This document shows, one piece after another, positions 53,449 to 62,815 of a stretch of DNA of 64,000 nucleotides. The notes under the pieces were generated by a model. The model was not told where the DNA came from. It made no database searches and saw nothing but the letters and a program-made list of their open reading frames with translations. Location: positions 40,724 through 104,723 of the forward strand of contig CAKQBK010000001.1 in the NCBI GenBank assembly GCA_934216155.1. The letters run 5' to 3'. This DNA comes from an uncultured Dialister sp. GTDB taxonomy: Bacteria; Bacillota; Negativicutes; Veillonellales; Dialisteraceae. The position numbers and the translations under genes were made by a program. Each line of letters starts with the position of its first letter. Position 1 is the first letter of the stretch.

Positions 53449-53672
53449 GTTAGGAGTTAGGAATGAGGAGTGAGGAGTGGCGGTGGTGGCGCACAATTCA
53501 TAAAGCGCCGCAAAATACAAAAATGAAAACGGTATGCATACTGTGTATAGATTACACTTAGTATGCATACCGTTTTCATTTTATTTTATAAAAGGGGTAT
53601 TGGGGCGCTCTATAATTTGATGCGCCCCTTCCACCACTCCTCACTCCTAATTCCTCACTCCTAACTGATGCA
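53449..53672. repeat. Family B element split by a terminator-like hairpin
   Basis: GTTAGGA/GTGAGGA arm, hairpin GGCGC/GCGCC-type, then a perfect stem AATGAAAACGGTATGCATAC (53519-53583) flanked by A/T tracts, hairpin GGGGCGC/GCGCCCC, and an inverted CTCACTC arm that runs into the HTH gene. Confidence 0.8.
53519..53583. terminator. Bidirectional terminator
   Basis: 22-bp perfect stem with A- and T-rich flanks between the convergent third bioB-like gene and the HTH gene. Confidence 0.8.
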
Positions 53673-54459
53673 TCGCCTGATGCATTCGTTCCGGCAATGC
53701 TTGTCCGAAAAGTCGATTCATGGCTTCTCTACGAACGAGCCAGATGCGGCCTGACTTGCGGCGGTCGCCTTCCATCATGCGGGCGGCGGCGTGACCGGCC
53801 CCGCCGGCGGCGCTTCTGACGACGCCGCTATCGCGATTCCAGATCGCAGCGGCTTCTACGGTGGAAAAGACCAGAAGCAAAGGATTGATGGCAAAGGAAA
53901 CGGGCGGTTCTTCGTGATAGATATGAGCGGCAGCACTTTTCAGCAGCAACCAGGTATTTCCAGAGTGGCGTACTTCTTGCAAGGAGAAAATAGAATTTTC
54001 CCCTGCGTGCTCGCAGTCCCACTGTACTCGTTTCGCATCCACATGGTATAGCTTGCTCACTTCCTGGGGCGTCAATACCTCTTCTAGGGGGTCAAATGAC
54101 AATTGGAACATGGACATATTTCCTAAATCTGGTTCATAGGATGCAGCAGGAAATACGAGGATCCCCTCCGGAGATGCCGCTAAAGCGACACCGGCGGGCA
54201 GGCGGCGGCCCAATAAAAATTCTCTATAGGCGGTGACGCTTTTCATTTGCGAACTGAGCAGCGAATGAATCCAGTCCACGGGACCAAAGTTCACTGGTAC
54301 GCCCAGGCCTTCCGGTAAAATTGGTGGGGTGTCCAGGAAATACACGTGGCTTCCTTCGGTAATAAGACATCCTTCTTTGGGAAGCTGGCCGGTCAGAAAA
54401 GCACTATAACAAGCCTCTGCCTGGGCAGAGGATAAGGATTTGACATAAATTTGTGACAT
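53647..54459 (-). CDS. Protein with tandem HTH-like modules, unknown function
   Basis: 270 residues from the ATG after GAGG (a start 18 bases upstream is possible). Residues about 135-190 (LTPQEVSKLYHVDAKRVQWD ... TWLLLKSAAAHIY) and 205-262 (AAAIWNRDSGVVRSAA ... RKSGRIWLVRREAMNRLFG) repeat one pattern. It is found in antitoxin-like helix-turn-helix proteins ending in WLVTREAM.RLYG. The N-terminal part (ALAASPEGILVFPAASYEPD) is not recognised. Probably DNA-binding. The last five residues and the stop come from a family B arm. Confidence 0.5.
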   Translation of the reverse strand: MSQIYVKSLSSAQAEACYSAFLTGQLPKEGCLITEGSHVYFLDTPPILPEGLGVPVNFGPVDWIHSLLSSQMKSVTAYREFLLGRRLPAGVALAASPEGILVFPAASYEPDLGNMSMFQLSFDPLEEVLTPQEVSKLYHVDAKRVQWDCEHAGENSIFSLQEVRHSGNTWLLLKSAAAHIYHEEPPVSFAINPLLLVFSTVEAAAIWNRDSGVVRSAAGGAGHAAARMMEGDRRKSGRIWLVRREAMNRLFGQALPERMHQAMHQLGVRN

Positions 54460-54479
54460 AAAAACCTCAAAAAACATAG

Positions 54480-54753
54480 TTAGAAGTGAGAAGTTAGAAG
54501 TGAGAAGTGGTGGTGGCGGCGCACAACTTATATAGCGCCGCGGAATATATTATTTTGGTAACTGGTGACTGGGATTAGTAGCTAGGCCCTAGGGATTAGG
54601 GAAATGCTATTAAGTGAAATCCTCCAGTGAGAGGATATGTTTCTTTAGTGATTATAGGCATATTCGAGTAACCTTAGAACCTTGAGAAACCTTAGAACCT
54701 TGAGAAACCTATAATATCTAGGGAAAAATTGCCTACTAACACCAAATGTTAAC
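54480..54753. repeat. Family B half element, heptamers and partial family A
   Basis: AGTGAGA arm and hairpin GCGGCGC/GCGCCGC (54515-54545), TGACTGG and CCCTAGGGATTAGGG units, then family A ATGCTATTAAGTGAAA with right-arm units. Its end supplies the stop of the next gene. Confidence 0.7.
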
Positions 54754-55498
54754 GGTGAGTTCCCGTAGCTACCATCTTAATCCGTCCCGCTTCTAGTTCT
54801 GTTTTCAGATATTGGTGGACTTTGGCCATGGGAGTGTCGGGGGTGATGGCGGTTCTTTCGTTGGAACCAGCACCGTGGGATTTGATTTTTCCGTCAAATC
54901 CATATTCGGTCATAGACAAGGTTTGGACACGCTTGTTGGGAATATCCATTTTGACCTGGTAAATCACAGCAGAGAAATCCTGATCTTTCCATGGATAGGC
55001 AATGCGGAGCCAGAAGGTGGCATAGCCGTTTTTATAGGAAATGGTATTTCTTTCAATGTCATAGGTGCTGCCGTGGTATTTTACACCATCTTCTTTGTAC
55101 ACATTGAGCCAAAGTGGGTTGGTGAAATGAGGCAGTGGGTATTCTACAAAATGGGTGTATACATTTTTTCCGAACGAATTGGGGAGTAAGGGACTCCAGC
55201 TGTCCGCATCGTCGCTATAAGTGGTATCATCCTTCAATGCGCCATCGCTGCCATAGGTTTTCACTTCTGCGACTCGATAGGACCGGGTGTCTGTGTCAAA
55301 TTCCAGCACCGATACCGCTTTTCCTTGAGGGAGTGATAAAGACAGGGCAATAGAAGAACGGATGCCGCTATTTACATAAGAATCGGTATCCACCTGGGCG
55401 GTGCTGTCTGTGGGCAAAGAAATCCAATTTTCCGCCATAGCAGGAGACACACTGAGCAGCAAGGCAATGAATGGAAATATTATTTTTTTCATATGCAT
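54749..55498 (-). CDS. Secreted surface-adhesin-E-like protein
   Basis: 249 residues from the ATG best spaced after GAAAGGAAAT; signal peptide MHMKKIIFPFIALLLSVSPA cut near MAE. The pattern ENWISL..D....VDTDSY and FDTDTRSYRVAEVKTYGSDG resembles the surface-adhesin E-like domain common in Negativicutes secreted proteins; two related halves are possible (WLRIAYPWKDQDFSAVIYQV...RVQTLSMTEYGFDG). Function unknown; periplasm or surface. Confidence 0.6.
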   Translation of the reverse strand: MHMKKIIFPFIALLLSVSPAMAENWISLPTDSTAQVDTDSYVNSGIRSSIALSLSLPQGKAVSVLEFDTDTRSYRVAEVKTYGSDGALKDDTTYSDDADSWSPLLPNSFGKNVYTHFVEYPLPHFTNPLWLNVYKEDGVKYHGSTYDIERNTISYKNGYATFWLRIAYPWKDQDFSAVIYQVKMDIPNKRVQTLSMTEYGFDGKIKSHGAGSNERTAITPDTPMAKVHQYLKTELEAGRIKMVATGTHR

Positions 55499-55648
55499 CC
55501 TATTTCCTTTCGAGAAAATTCTGTAGTAAATTTGCATATCGTAGGTGCATCATAATCAATGAAAAGGATAGGAAATGGTGACTGGTGACTCGTGACTTGG
55601 GTACGTTTTTTCCTAGTCACCAGTCACTAGTCTACCAGTCTACCATAA

Positions 55649-56680
55649 TTACTTATTCAAACTCTTAATCACTCGCAAATCCTGTAGGGTCAGGAATGGC
55701 TGATAGGGTTGTTTCAGATATAGGTTGGCAGTATAGACCAGGGCACAGATATGAGGCACTTGGACGTGCATCATGTCTGCCAAATCCATGAGACTGGTGA
55801 GGCCGCAAGGCAGGTCTTCTGTGAGATACCGTGTTTCCAATGTGGTTGGCCCTTTGACCGTTTGGTACGATGGATTTTGCGTCAGCGCTTCATAGAGCGT
55901 GGTGGCCCGGCTTCCCCAGAAAGAATTCAGCACATCCAGCAGACTGGATAATTCCAATCCCAATGCCTTTCCGATGGCGATGCGTTCTTTGTCACAGTCC
56001 TCAATGAATCGGGCAATTCGAGGCGTCATGGGAGCACCAAAGAAGGAAAAATCTTCTCCATTTTCTATGCGGGTGATGTTGAACAAACACTGGGTCACAT
56101 GGATGAGAGGATTGGTGGTCGATAAGGATGTGGACGCCGGAGATGATACGCGAGTGACTTTAGGGGCCAGCAGGTGAAGCAGTTCACTCAGATTTCCTTC
56201 CTCGCCCAAGCAGGAATAGCCGATTTCTTCCTTAATGGCTTTGAAATCCAAGGTCAAGAAATCTTTGGATAACGAAGCGATAAAAGGCATATTGGCTGTT
56301 TCTGCAATGGTGATCGGAATCTGTCCCCCTGTTTTTTGGAAATACCGATAGGCTTTCACAGCACCCCAGCAGCCGTTTAAGAAAAGCAGACATTGCCCCT
56401 CTTTGACATAAGGGGCCAGTTCCTGGGTGACCGTTTCATGGTCGTTGGCTCTGGTGCAGACCAGGAGAATATCTCCAAAGCGGACCGCTTCTTCCATGGT
56501 GGAAGAAATAGGTACATACAAAGAGGTATCGATCTGCCCGTGGACCTGGATGGGATTTTCATTCCACGCAGCAATCTTTTTTTCTTTTCGGACATAGACC
56601 GTGAATGGTACCTGTTTCAATGTAAAAAAAGCAGCAGCGGCCAAAGCGGTGCTCCCGCTGCCAATAATAGAAACTTTCAT
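55649..56680 (-). CDS. NAD(P)-dependent opine/octopine dehydrogenase family enzyme
   Basis: 343 residues after GCAGGAGGATTC. Rossmann motif IGSGSTALAAAAFF at the N-terminus and an octopine-dehydrogenase C-terminal domain with NPLIHVTQCLFNITRIENGE and FFGAPMTPRIARFIEDCDKER. Such enzymes condense an amino acid with a keto acid reductively; relatives (CntM) make metallophores such as staphylopine. No cntK/cntL-type genes or metallophore transporter are adjacent. Ketopantoate reductase is a more distant alternative. Confidence 0.75.
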   Translation of the reverse strand: MKVSIIGSGSTALAAAAFFTLKQVPFTVYVRKEKKIAAWNENPIQVHGQIDTSLYVPISSTMEEAVRFGDILLVCTRANDHETVTQELAPYVKEGQCLLFLNGCWGAVKAYRYFQKTGGQIPITIAETANMPFIASLSKDFLTLDFKAIKEEIGYSCLGEEGNLSELLHLLAPKVTRVSSPASTSLSTTNPLIHVTQCLFNITRIENGEDFSFFGAPMTPRIARFIEDCDKERIAIGKALGLELSSLLDVLNSFWGSRATTLYEALTQNPSYQTVKGPTTLETRYLTEDLPCGLTSLMDLADMMHVQVPHICALVYTANLYLKQPYQPFLTLQDLRVIKSLNK

Positions 56681-56714
56681 GAATCCTCCTGCGGGATGAA
56701 AGACAATAGGTATA

Positions 56715-57145
56715 AAAGTGAGGAGTTAGGAATGAGGAGTGAGGAGTGGTGGTGGCGGCCCATAATTCATATAAGGCCGCAAAGTTTTTATATAAACCAA
56801 AACTTTATATACCGATGGTGGTTCCCTAGGGCCTAGCTACTAATCCCTAATTCCTATTTTTAAAATAAACACAGAAGAATTAGTACTCAATGTTATCTTA
56901 TTATTATATAGTTCTTTCTTCTATCAAAGCAACTGGAAAGTGTAATATTTTGGCGTTTAGGGATTAGGGATTAGGGATTAGGGATTGGGAAAGTGCGTAG
57001 TGAGTAGTGCGAAGTGCGTAGTGGTGGAAGGGGCGCACAAAATTTGGAAGCGCCCCAATACCCCTTTTTATATAAAGTAGGCAATTAGCAGTTTTTTACC
57101 GTTATCTGTCAACTGCTAACTGCCTACTGCTAACGACTAACTGCT
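56715..57145. repeat. Two family B half elements and heptamer runs
   Basis: GTGAGGA arm with hairpin GCGGCC/GGCCGC (56757-56780), CCCTAGGGCCTAG, TTAGGGA x4 (56955-56985), TGCGTAG arm with hairpin GGGGCGC/GCGCCCC (56995-57065), and CAACTGC/AACTGCC units (57095-57145). No gene. Confidence 0.75.
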
Positions 57146-57204
57146 AACTATAATCTCCAATCCATTTCCTGTTCATTCCATGATATAATACATATATAAT
57201 AAAT

Positions 57205-57412
57205 GCTGTTAAGTTAAGGGTTTGAGTTAGTTGGTGTGATTTTGCTAAAGCGTTCAGGTTACTCAGGTAGCTAAGGGTTCTCAGGTTCCTTGAGTGAGAT
57301 GCTAGCGTTATCATCTCATTCGAGGAACCTGAGAAACTTGAGAATCCTGAGCAACCTGAGTAACTTTATCTCGAAAGAAATCATCACATATTTCGCTTAA
57401 CGAAACGGCATT
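57205..57412. repeat. Family A element before the CNNM gene
   Basis: ATGCTGTTAAGTTAAGGG end, 9-bp-unit arms, centre CCTTGAGTGAGATGC and CATTCGAGGAACC, right end CTTAACGAAACGGCATTG. Confidence 0.8.
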
Positions 57413-57484
57413 GCATCCCTAGGGCCTAGCTACTAATCCCTAGTTTACTAGTTACAGATGTCATTTACAGGGAGGTAAAAATTT

Positions 57485-58828
57485 ATGGACGACGGCCACA
57501 TATGGCTTGAATTGGTCATTATTGTGTTACTCGTTTTAGGAAATGCAGTGTGTTCTTTGGCGGAAATCGCTATCGTGGGAGCACGAAAGACGAAGCTGCA
57601 GGAATTGATTGATGAAGGAAATAAGAGTGCGGTCTATGCACTGCGGTTGGCAGAAGAGAAGGAAGAACTGTTTGCTACCATTCAGGTGGGGATTACTACC
57701 ATCAGTATCATTACTGGTATGTTTTCTGGTGCTTCTCTGGCAGGGCCTTTGGGAAATGAATTGGCAAAAATTCCGCTGCTAGCGCCCTATGCACAGGGGA
57801 TCAGTATGGTGACCGTCATGGTGCTGGTCACCTATTTCTCTCTCATCATTGGGGAATTGGCACCGAAGTGGATTGCCATTGCGGTACCGGAAAAAGCAGC
57901 TTGCGTGGTGGCACGTCCTATGATCATGATGGCTACCATTTGTAAGCCCTTGGTTTGGTTTTCCACCGAATCGACGAAAGTGGTGGTGGGCCTTCTGGGA
58001 GTCAAAATGGGCGGCGAACAGCCTGTTTCTGAAGAGGAAATCAAGGTACTGCTGCAGCAGGGGGCAAAACTGGGAACCTTCGACAAGGAAGAACCAGAAA
58101 TCATTGATAACGTGTTTGAACTCAATGACCGCACGGCGTCGGATTGCATGACTGCTCGTCCGCAGCTGACCTGGTTGGATTTAGAAGATGAAGAAAAGAA
58201 AATCTGGAATGACATGATGGAATCGTCCCATTTCCGTCTTCCCGTAGGGAGTGGCTCTTTGGATGATTTCAAGGGGCTGGCCGATTTGTCGGAAGTGCTG
58301 ATGGACCAGCATAAACATCCGGGTAAATCGGTGAAAGCGTCTATTATGGATACCATCCATTCGCCGCTGTATATTCCAGAAACTTTGATTTTGACAAAAT
58401 TGTTGCAGCTTTTCCGAACCCGTGGCGTTCATGAGGCCATTGTGATTGATGAATACGGCACGTTGTCTGGCTTGGTGACACTCCATGATGTGCTGGAAGA
58501 AATCGTAGGCGATATGCCTGGCGATAAAGAAGATATATTGGAAGAACAGAATAAATTCATTCGCCGCTCGGACCATTCCTGGCTGGTGGAAGGACTTTGC
58601 TCCATTGACGATTTCCGGGAATATTTCCATATAGAAGAAGAACTTCCCGGGGAAGCCGAAGCGTATTATAAAACATTGGGTGGCTTTATTACCTACCTCT
58701 TAGGATATATTCCTAAAGAAACAGAAAAAGTACAATATGGTAGGTTTACTTTTGAAGTGATGGACTGTGATAACAGACGAGTCGATAAGGTATTGGTAAC
58801 GGAAGATCCCTCTTCCGGGAAGGAGTAA
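57485..58828 (+). CDS. Hemolysin C/CNNM-family transporter
   Basis: 447 residues after CAGGGAGGTAAAA. DUF21 membrane domain (residues 5-190; ICNAVCSLAEIA-like start and SLIIGELAPKWIA), a CBS pair (about 205-335: ARPQLTWLDLEDEE and EAIVIDEYGTLSGLVTLHDVLEEIVGDM), and a CorC_HlyC C-terminal domain. Family members export or sense Mg2+/Co2+. The next gene starts three bases after the stop. Confidence 0.9.
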   Translation: MDDGHIWLELVIIVLLVLGNAVCSLAEIAIVGARKTKLQELIDEGNKSAVYALRLAEEKEELFATIQVGITTISIITGMFSGASLAGPLGNELAKIPLLAPYAQGISMVTVMVLVTYFSLIIGELAPKWIAIAVPEKAACVVARPMIMMATICKPLVWFSTESTKVVVGLLGVKMGGEQPVSEEEIKVLLQQGAKLGTFDKEEPEIIDNVFELNDRTASDCMTARPQLTWLDLEDEEKKIWNDMMESSHFRLPVGSGSLDDFKGLADLSEVLMDQHKHPGKSVKASIMDTIHSPLYIPETLILTKLLQLFRTRGVHEAIVIDEYGTLSGLVTLHDVLEEIVGDMPGDKEDILEEQNKFIRRSDHSWLVEGLCSIDDFREYFHIEEELPGEAEAYYKTLGGFITYLLGYIPKETEKVQYGRFTFEVMDCDNRRVDKVLVTEDPSSGKE

Positions 58829-58831
58829 TCT

Positions 58832-59272
58832 ATGAACAGCCAAGCGTCTCTTACGGAAAAGCTGGAAAAACTGAGCCAGCGTTTGACTGAAAACCGGGCT
58901 TTCTTGCAGAGTTACATGCTAGATCCCAATCCAGACAATAGACCGGCGGAAGAAGAACGTATTAAAGATATTCTGCAGGTCGCTGGGGAAATGGAAAATA
59001 TATTGGGCGAACTCATAGAGAAAAAAGCACACCATTCCTCTCTTCCAAACCCCGTGGATAGCGATTTCAATTTGGAATACAAAACCCATGTACTAGGCCT
59101 TCCCGATGGAGAAGATAACATCGACGGCGATTGGGATATGACCGAAGAAGAAATGGGCGGTATCGATGATCCGGAACTCCTGTCTGAAAAAATTATTGCG
59201 AAGAAACTGAAAAAGAGCAAAAAGCATAAGAAGAATAAGAAAGATAAAAAGAGAAAGAAAAGTAAAAAATAG
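58832..59272 (+). CDS. Small charged protein with Lys-rich tail
   Basis: 146 residues; GGAAGGAG lies inside the CNNM gene, so the two are one operon. Helical N-terminal half (SLTEKLEKLSQRLTENRAFLQ), an acidic middle (DGEDNIDGDWDMTEEEMGG) and a basic tail of about 25 residues that is almost only Lys with His/Ser/Asn/Arg. No family recognised. The tail may bind nucleic acid or membrane; this is inference. Confidence 0.6.
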   Translation: MNSQASLTEKLEKLSQRLTENRAFLQSYMLDPNPDNRPAEEERIKDILQVAGEMENILGELIEKKAHHSSLPNPVDSDFNLEYKTHVLGLPDGEDNIDGDWDMTEEEMGGIDDPELLSEKIIAKKLKKSKKHKKNKKDKKRKKSKK

Positions 59273-59317
59273 GTGACTGGGGATTAGGGGTCTGTAGCGG
59301 TGGCACGACTGGTAGAA

Positions 59318-59525
59318 TATAGCAATGCTTCCTGCTGATATAAAGGTTTCTCAGGTTGCTAAGGACTCTCAAGTTTCTCAGGTTTCTCGAATGAGTTAAT
59401 AACGCTAGTGTTTATAAGCACATTCGGAGAACCTGAGCGGCCTTAGCAACTTGAGAAACCTGAGTAACCTGTACGCACAAGCGAATCATGCTTACTGGCT
59501 CATATTCTAAACATAACAACATTAC
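59318..59525. repeat. Family A element in the uridine phosphorylase leader
   Basis: 9-bp-unit arms, centre TCTCGAATGAGTTAATAACG and CATTCGGAGAACC, right end ACAAGCGAATCATGCTTACT. The left end is degraded. Confidence 0.75.
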
Positions 59526-59541
59526 TGGAAAGGAGAGGCCT

Positions 59542-60345
59542 ATGTTTCATTATGCCAAAGAAGGAGAGGTCATGTACCATACGGGACTGACGAAGGAAAT
59601 GCTGAAGGGAGCTACCTATGCCATTGTGCCTGGCGATCCGGGACGGGTCGAAGGGCTGGCGAAGGCGTTGGATGAAAATGCTTCTTTCCTGACGTCCCAC
59701 CGAGATTACACTTCTTGGCTGGCGTATCTCAAAGGACAGCCGGTGCTGGTCATGTCCACTGGCATGGGCGGTCCTTGTGTGACTTTTGCGGTGGAAGAAT
59801 TGGCGCGACTGGGCGTAAAGACATTTTTGCGGGTAGGTACCACCGGTTCCATCCAAGAGAATTTACACTTAGGCGATCTGGTGATCAATAAAGCGGCTGT
59901 TCGCATGGATGGGGCGTCCAAGGCCTATGCACCGGCAGAATATCCCGCCATGGCAGACATGACAGTCACTTTGGCATTGCAGCAGGCAGCCAAAGAAATG
60001 AAAATTCCTCACCAGGTAGGTATTTGCGTTTCTACCGATTCCTTCTGGCCGGGACAGGAACGGTATGATAGCTTCTCTGGTTATGTGAGAAAAGCATTGC
60101 AAGGCACCATGGCGGATTATCAGTACATGGGATGCACCAATTTTGAAATGGAAAATGCCACCCTTTTCACCTTGGCGAGTCTCATGGGACTCCGGGCCGG
60201 CTCTGTGTGCGGCGTGGTGGCACAGCGCAACAAAAGTGAAGTCATTGCGCCTCAAGAAACTTATGAACTGGCAGAAAAACGTTTCCAACAAGTGGCCAAA
60301 CGGGCACTGGAAATGCTAATGGGGCATTTTTTGATCACATTGTGA
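59542..60345 (+). CDS. Uridine phosphorylase-like nucleoside phosphorylase
   Basis: 267 residues from the ATG after GGAAAGGAG; upstream codons are repeat-derived. Phosphate-site motif YAIVPGDPGRVEGLA, the RVGTTGSIQ loop and the nucleoside motif TNFEMENATLFTLASLMGLRAG match the Udp branch. It cleaves uridine with phosphate to uracil and ribose-1-phosphate (pyrimidine salvage). Confidence 0.88.
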   Translation: MFHYAKEGEVMYHTGLTKEMLKGATYAIVPGDPGRVEGLAKALDENASFLTSHRDYTSWLAYLKGQPVLVMSTGMGGPCVTFAVEELARLGVKTFLRVGTTGSIQENLHLGDLVINKAAVRMDGASKAYAPAEYPAMADMTVTLALQQAAKEMKIPHQVGICVSTDSFWPGQERYDSFSGYVRKALQGTMADYQYMGCTNFEMENATLFTLASLMGLRAGSVCGVVAQRNKSEVIAPQETYELAEKRFQQVAKRALEMLMGHFLITL

Positions 60346-60367
60346 TGGTGTGGATTGAGACAGTTGG

Positions 60368-60560
60368 CATCTATCTGACAGAGGTAACAGGTTGCTCAGG
60401 GTTCTCAAGGTTCTAAGGGTTCTCAGGTTCTCCAAGTGTGCCGCTTACCGTAACCGTCATTTCGACCGATCCTATTTGTGCTTTGTGACGTAGAAGTGTT
60501 GCCATGAGATGTGCCCCTGAGTGGAGAAATCTCATTGTTACTAGCGGTAAGGGCTTAATG
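60368..60560. repeat. Family A left half joined to family D left half
   Basis: AGGTTGCTC units (60385-60440) run directly into GTCATTTCGACCGATCC ... GTGGAGAAATCTC (60447-60530). Confidence 0.7.
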
Positions 60561-60689
60561 AATCCAATCGTAAAGGTTGATTTAGCCAATGAACTTATTC
60601 TATTCCTTGTGGGAAATTTGAATTAGAGTGATTCTGATTTCATATGATATAATATAAAACGTATGTAAGAAATATAAATTGGTGAATGC

Positions 60690-60835
60690 TCGTCATTCAT
60701 GCTCGGACTGCTTAAGTTCCTTAGATTCTCTGAACTGGTGTCTATCGCCACATTCGAGGAACGTGAGCAGCGTGAGAAACTTAAGAAACCTGAGCAACCT
60801 TTGCATCAGCACATATTTCACCATACAATAACGAT
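60690..60835. repeat. Family A remnant in the pgi leader
   Basis: AAGTTCCTTAGATTCTC and CATTCGAGGAACGTGAGCAGC arms, just upstream of the GGAGG of pgi. A TATAAT hexamer is at about 60649. Confidence 0.65.
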
Positions 60836-60855
60836 ATTTTTGGAGGGAAAAATAC

Positions 60856-62253
60856 TTGCAGTTTCAAGAAGAATTATTGGTCGATATGTCCCATTTGTCA
60901 GGGAATGGGTGGGGCGTACAGGCTTGTGATATAGAGAAATACAAAGAAGACATTCAGAGCGCCGCCCAGGAGGTGCAGCGGATTCGTGCCACTGGTGTAG
61001 GGCCCGATGGGAGTGAAGTGTTATTTCCCCATCTCCCTTATTTGCTGGAAGAAGATTGTCTCATTTCTGATGAAGAAAAAGAACGGCTACAAGCACTGGA
61101 TACCTATGCCAAGGACCAGGATGTGGTGGTTTCTATCGGCATCGGCGGTTCCTACCTGGGCAATCAGACGTTGTTTGACCTCTTCTGTGGGCCTTATTGG
61201 AATTTGTATTCCAAAGAAGAACGACAGGGCTATCCGGAAATGTATTTTGCCGGACAGAATCTAGATCCTATCAGCTTGAAACATCTGGCCGATTGGATTC
61301 TTAGACAGGCCAAACAGGTTTGGTGGAAACAGAAAGTGCTCCTGGTGGTGATTTCCAAATCCGGCACTACTTTGGAACCGGTCATGGCAGAGCGGTATCT
61401 GCGGGAACGGTTGGCTGGCCAATGCCAGGTGCGGGTTCTTGCCATTACGGATAAAGAAAAAGGAAAACTTCGTCCTTTGGCAGAAAAGAAACATTGGGAA
61501 TGTTTCACCGTTCCTGATGGTATCGGCGGACGATTCAGTGTATTTTCCCAGGTGGGGTTGGTATTTGCCAAACTGGCTCATATTTCCATAGAAGATTTCC
61601 TCGCCGGGGCTCGCATGGTAGAAGAGGCCTGCCAATCGAAAGATATGGAAGCGAACCCTGCTTTGCATCTGGCAGCATTGAAATATATTGCGAAAAAAGA
61701 ATACGGTATCGATGCGGAAATCATTATGCCCTATGGGGATCACTTGCGCTCTTTGGGCTGGTGGTATGCTCAGCTTTTAGGGGAATCCCTGGGCAAGAAA
61801 TTGACCATCGATGGCAAAGAAATCCACTATGGACGAATTCCTGTGGCTGCAGTCGGAACCACTGATATGCATTCTTTGACACAGGAACACCAGGAAGGGA
61901 AAAATAACAAACTGGTACAATTTATTTCCGTGCAAGAACCAGCCAACCACCTGGAAGTGCTTTGCGACGAAAAAGAAGAAAGCGGTATGGTACCTATGGC
62001 GTACATGCTCGAAGCAGCTCGTCGCTCCGATGAAGAAGCACTGGCACAGGATGGTCGCATGAGCTGCTGCATCACCATGAAACAACTGACACCGTTCCAC
62101 GTGGGAGCCCTCATGTATTTCTTCTTCCTTACCATTGCTTATGAAGGCGCCATGGCGGGGATCAACGCCTTTGACCAGCCCGGCGTAGAAGCATATAAAA
62201 AGATTCTTCACGAAGACCTGCGGCAGTACATCATCCAGCATAAAAATAGTTAG
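60856..62253 (+). CDS. pgi: Glucose-6-phosphate isomerase
   Basis: 465 residues from a TTG start after TGGAGGGAAA. It interconverts glucose-6-phosphate and fructose-6-phosphate. The first SIS domain carries SIGIGGSYLG and VISKSGTTLEP; the PGI signature region is GRFSVFSQVGL; catalytic Glu region YAQLLGESLGKK; C-terminal INAFDQPGVEAYK. It uses a rare start codon, as lpxC does. The final Asn-Ser and the stop are at the edge of a heptamer arm. Confidence 0.95.
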   Translation: MQFQEELLVDMSHLSGNGWGVQACDIEKYKEDIQSAAQEVQRIRATGVGPDGSEVLFPHLPYLLEEDCLISDEEKERLQALDTYAKDQDVVVSIGIGGSYLGNQTLFDLFCGPYWNLYSKEERQGYPEMYFAGQNLDPISLKHLADWILRQAKQVWWKQKVLLVVISKSGTTLEPVMAERYLRERLAGQCQVRVLAITDKEKGKLRPLAEKKHWECFTVPDGIGGRFSVFSQVGLVFAKLAHISIEDFLAGARMVEEACQSKDMEANPALHLAALKYIAKKEYGIDAEIIMPYGDHLRSLGWWYAQLLGESLGKKLTIDGKEIHYGRIPVAAVGTTDMHSLTQEHQEGKNNKLVQFISVQEPANHLEVLCDEKEESGMVPMAYMLEAARRSDEEALAQDGRMSCCITMKQLTPFHVGALMYFFFLTIAYEGAMAGINAFDQPGVEAYKKILHEDLRQYIIQHKNS

Positions 62254-62330
62254 GAGTTAGGAATGAGGAGTGGTGGAAGTGGCGCGCAAAATTTGGAAGC
62301 GCCCCTATACCCTTTTGATATAAATAAAAG
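62251..62330. repeat. Family B half element after pgi
   Basis: GTTAGGA/GAGGAGT units and an imperfect hairpin (GTGGCGC with GCGCCCC). Confidence 0.7.
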
Positions 62331-62377
62331 TAGGGGGAAAAGATACTGTCTGTTTTTCCCTCCTTTTTTATCCATAG

Positions 62378-62428
62378 TGCAAATTAAAAAGCAGAGAAGA
62401 TAGGCTCTTCCCTGCTTTTTCTTTGCAC
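62378..62428 (+). terminator. Terminator after pgi
   Basis: GCAAATTAAAAAGCAG-GAAGA with TCTTC-CTGCTTTTTCTTTGC. Confidence 0.75.
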
Positions 62429-62547
62429 TTTTTAAAGAAACTGATTACAATAATAGCCAGTACACATTGTTGTGGGGGATTTGAGTCTTAGCAACTAACA
62501 ACTAACAACCACCTAGTTCTTTAGTATTGAAAATTTAAATGAGTATC

Positions 62548-62797
62548 CATTACATTCAATGCTTTTAAGTTAAGCGAAATATGCGATGATTTCTGCTGAT
62601 GCAAAGGTTACTCAGGTTTCTCAGGCTACTTAGGTTTCTCACGTTTCTCGAATGAGCTAATGACGCTAGCATTTATCGGCACATTCGGAGAACCTGAGCA
62701 ACCTGAGAACCTTTAGAAACTTGAGCAACCTGTCTCCAACAGCGGAATCATACCTACTAATGAAAGCCTTTAACTTAACAGCATTGCCATTACATCG
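62548..62797. mobile_element. Family A element with partial target duplication
   Basis: ATGCTTTTAAGTTAAGCG ... CTTAACAGCATTG (62560-62788) with flanking direct repeats CCATTACAT on both sides, supporting insertion. Confidence 0.75.
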
Positions 62798-62815
62798 TAA
62801 TCAACGAGGTTCATT

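Noticed and set aside
56955-56985. Telomere-like TTAGGGA tandem repeats
   Set aside because: Only a few copies, internal to the chromosome, and one of many unrelated heptamers used the same way.
60649-60654. Full promoter for pgi at the TATAAT hexamer
   Set aside because: No acceptable -35 box at 16-18 bp; only the -10 is convincing.
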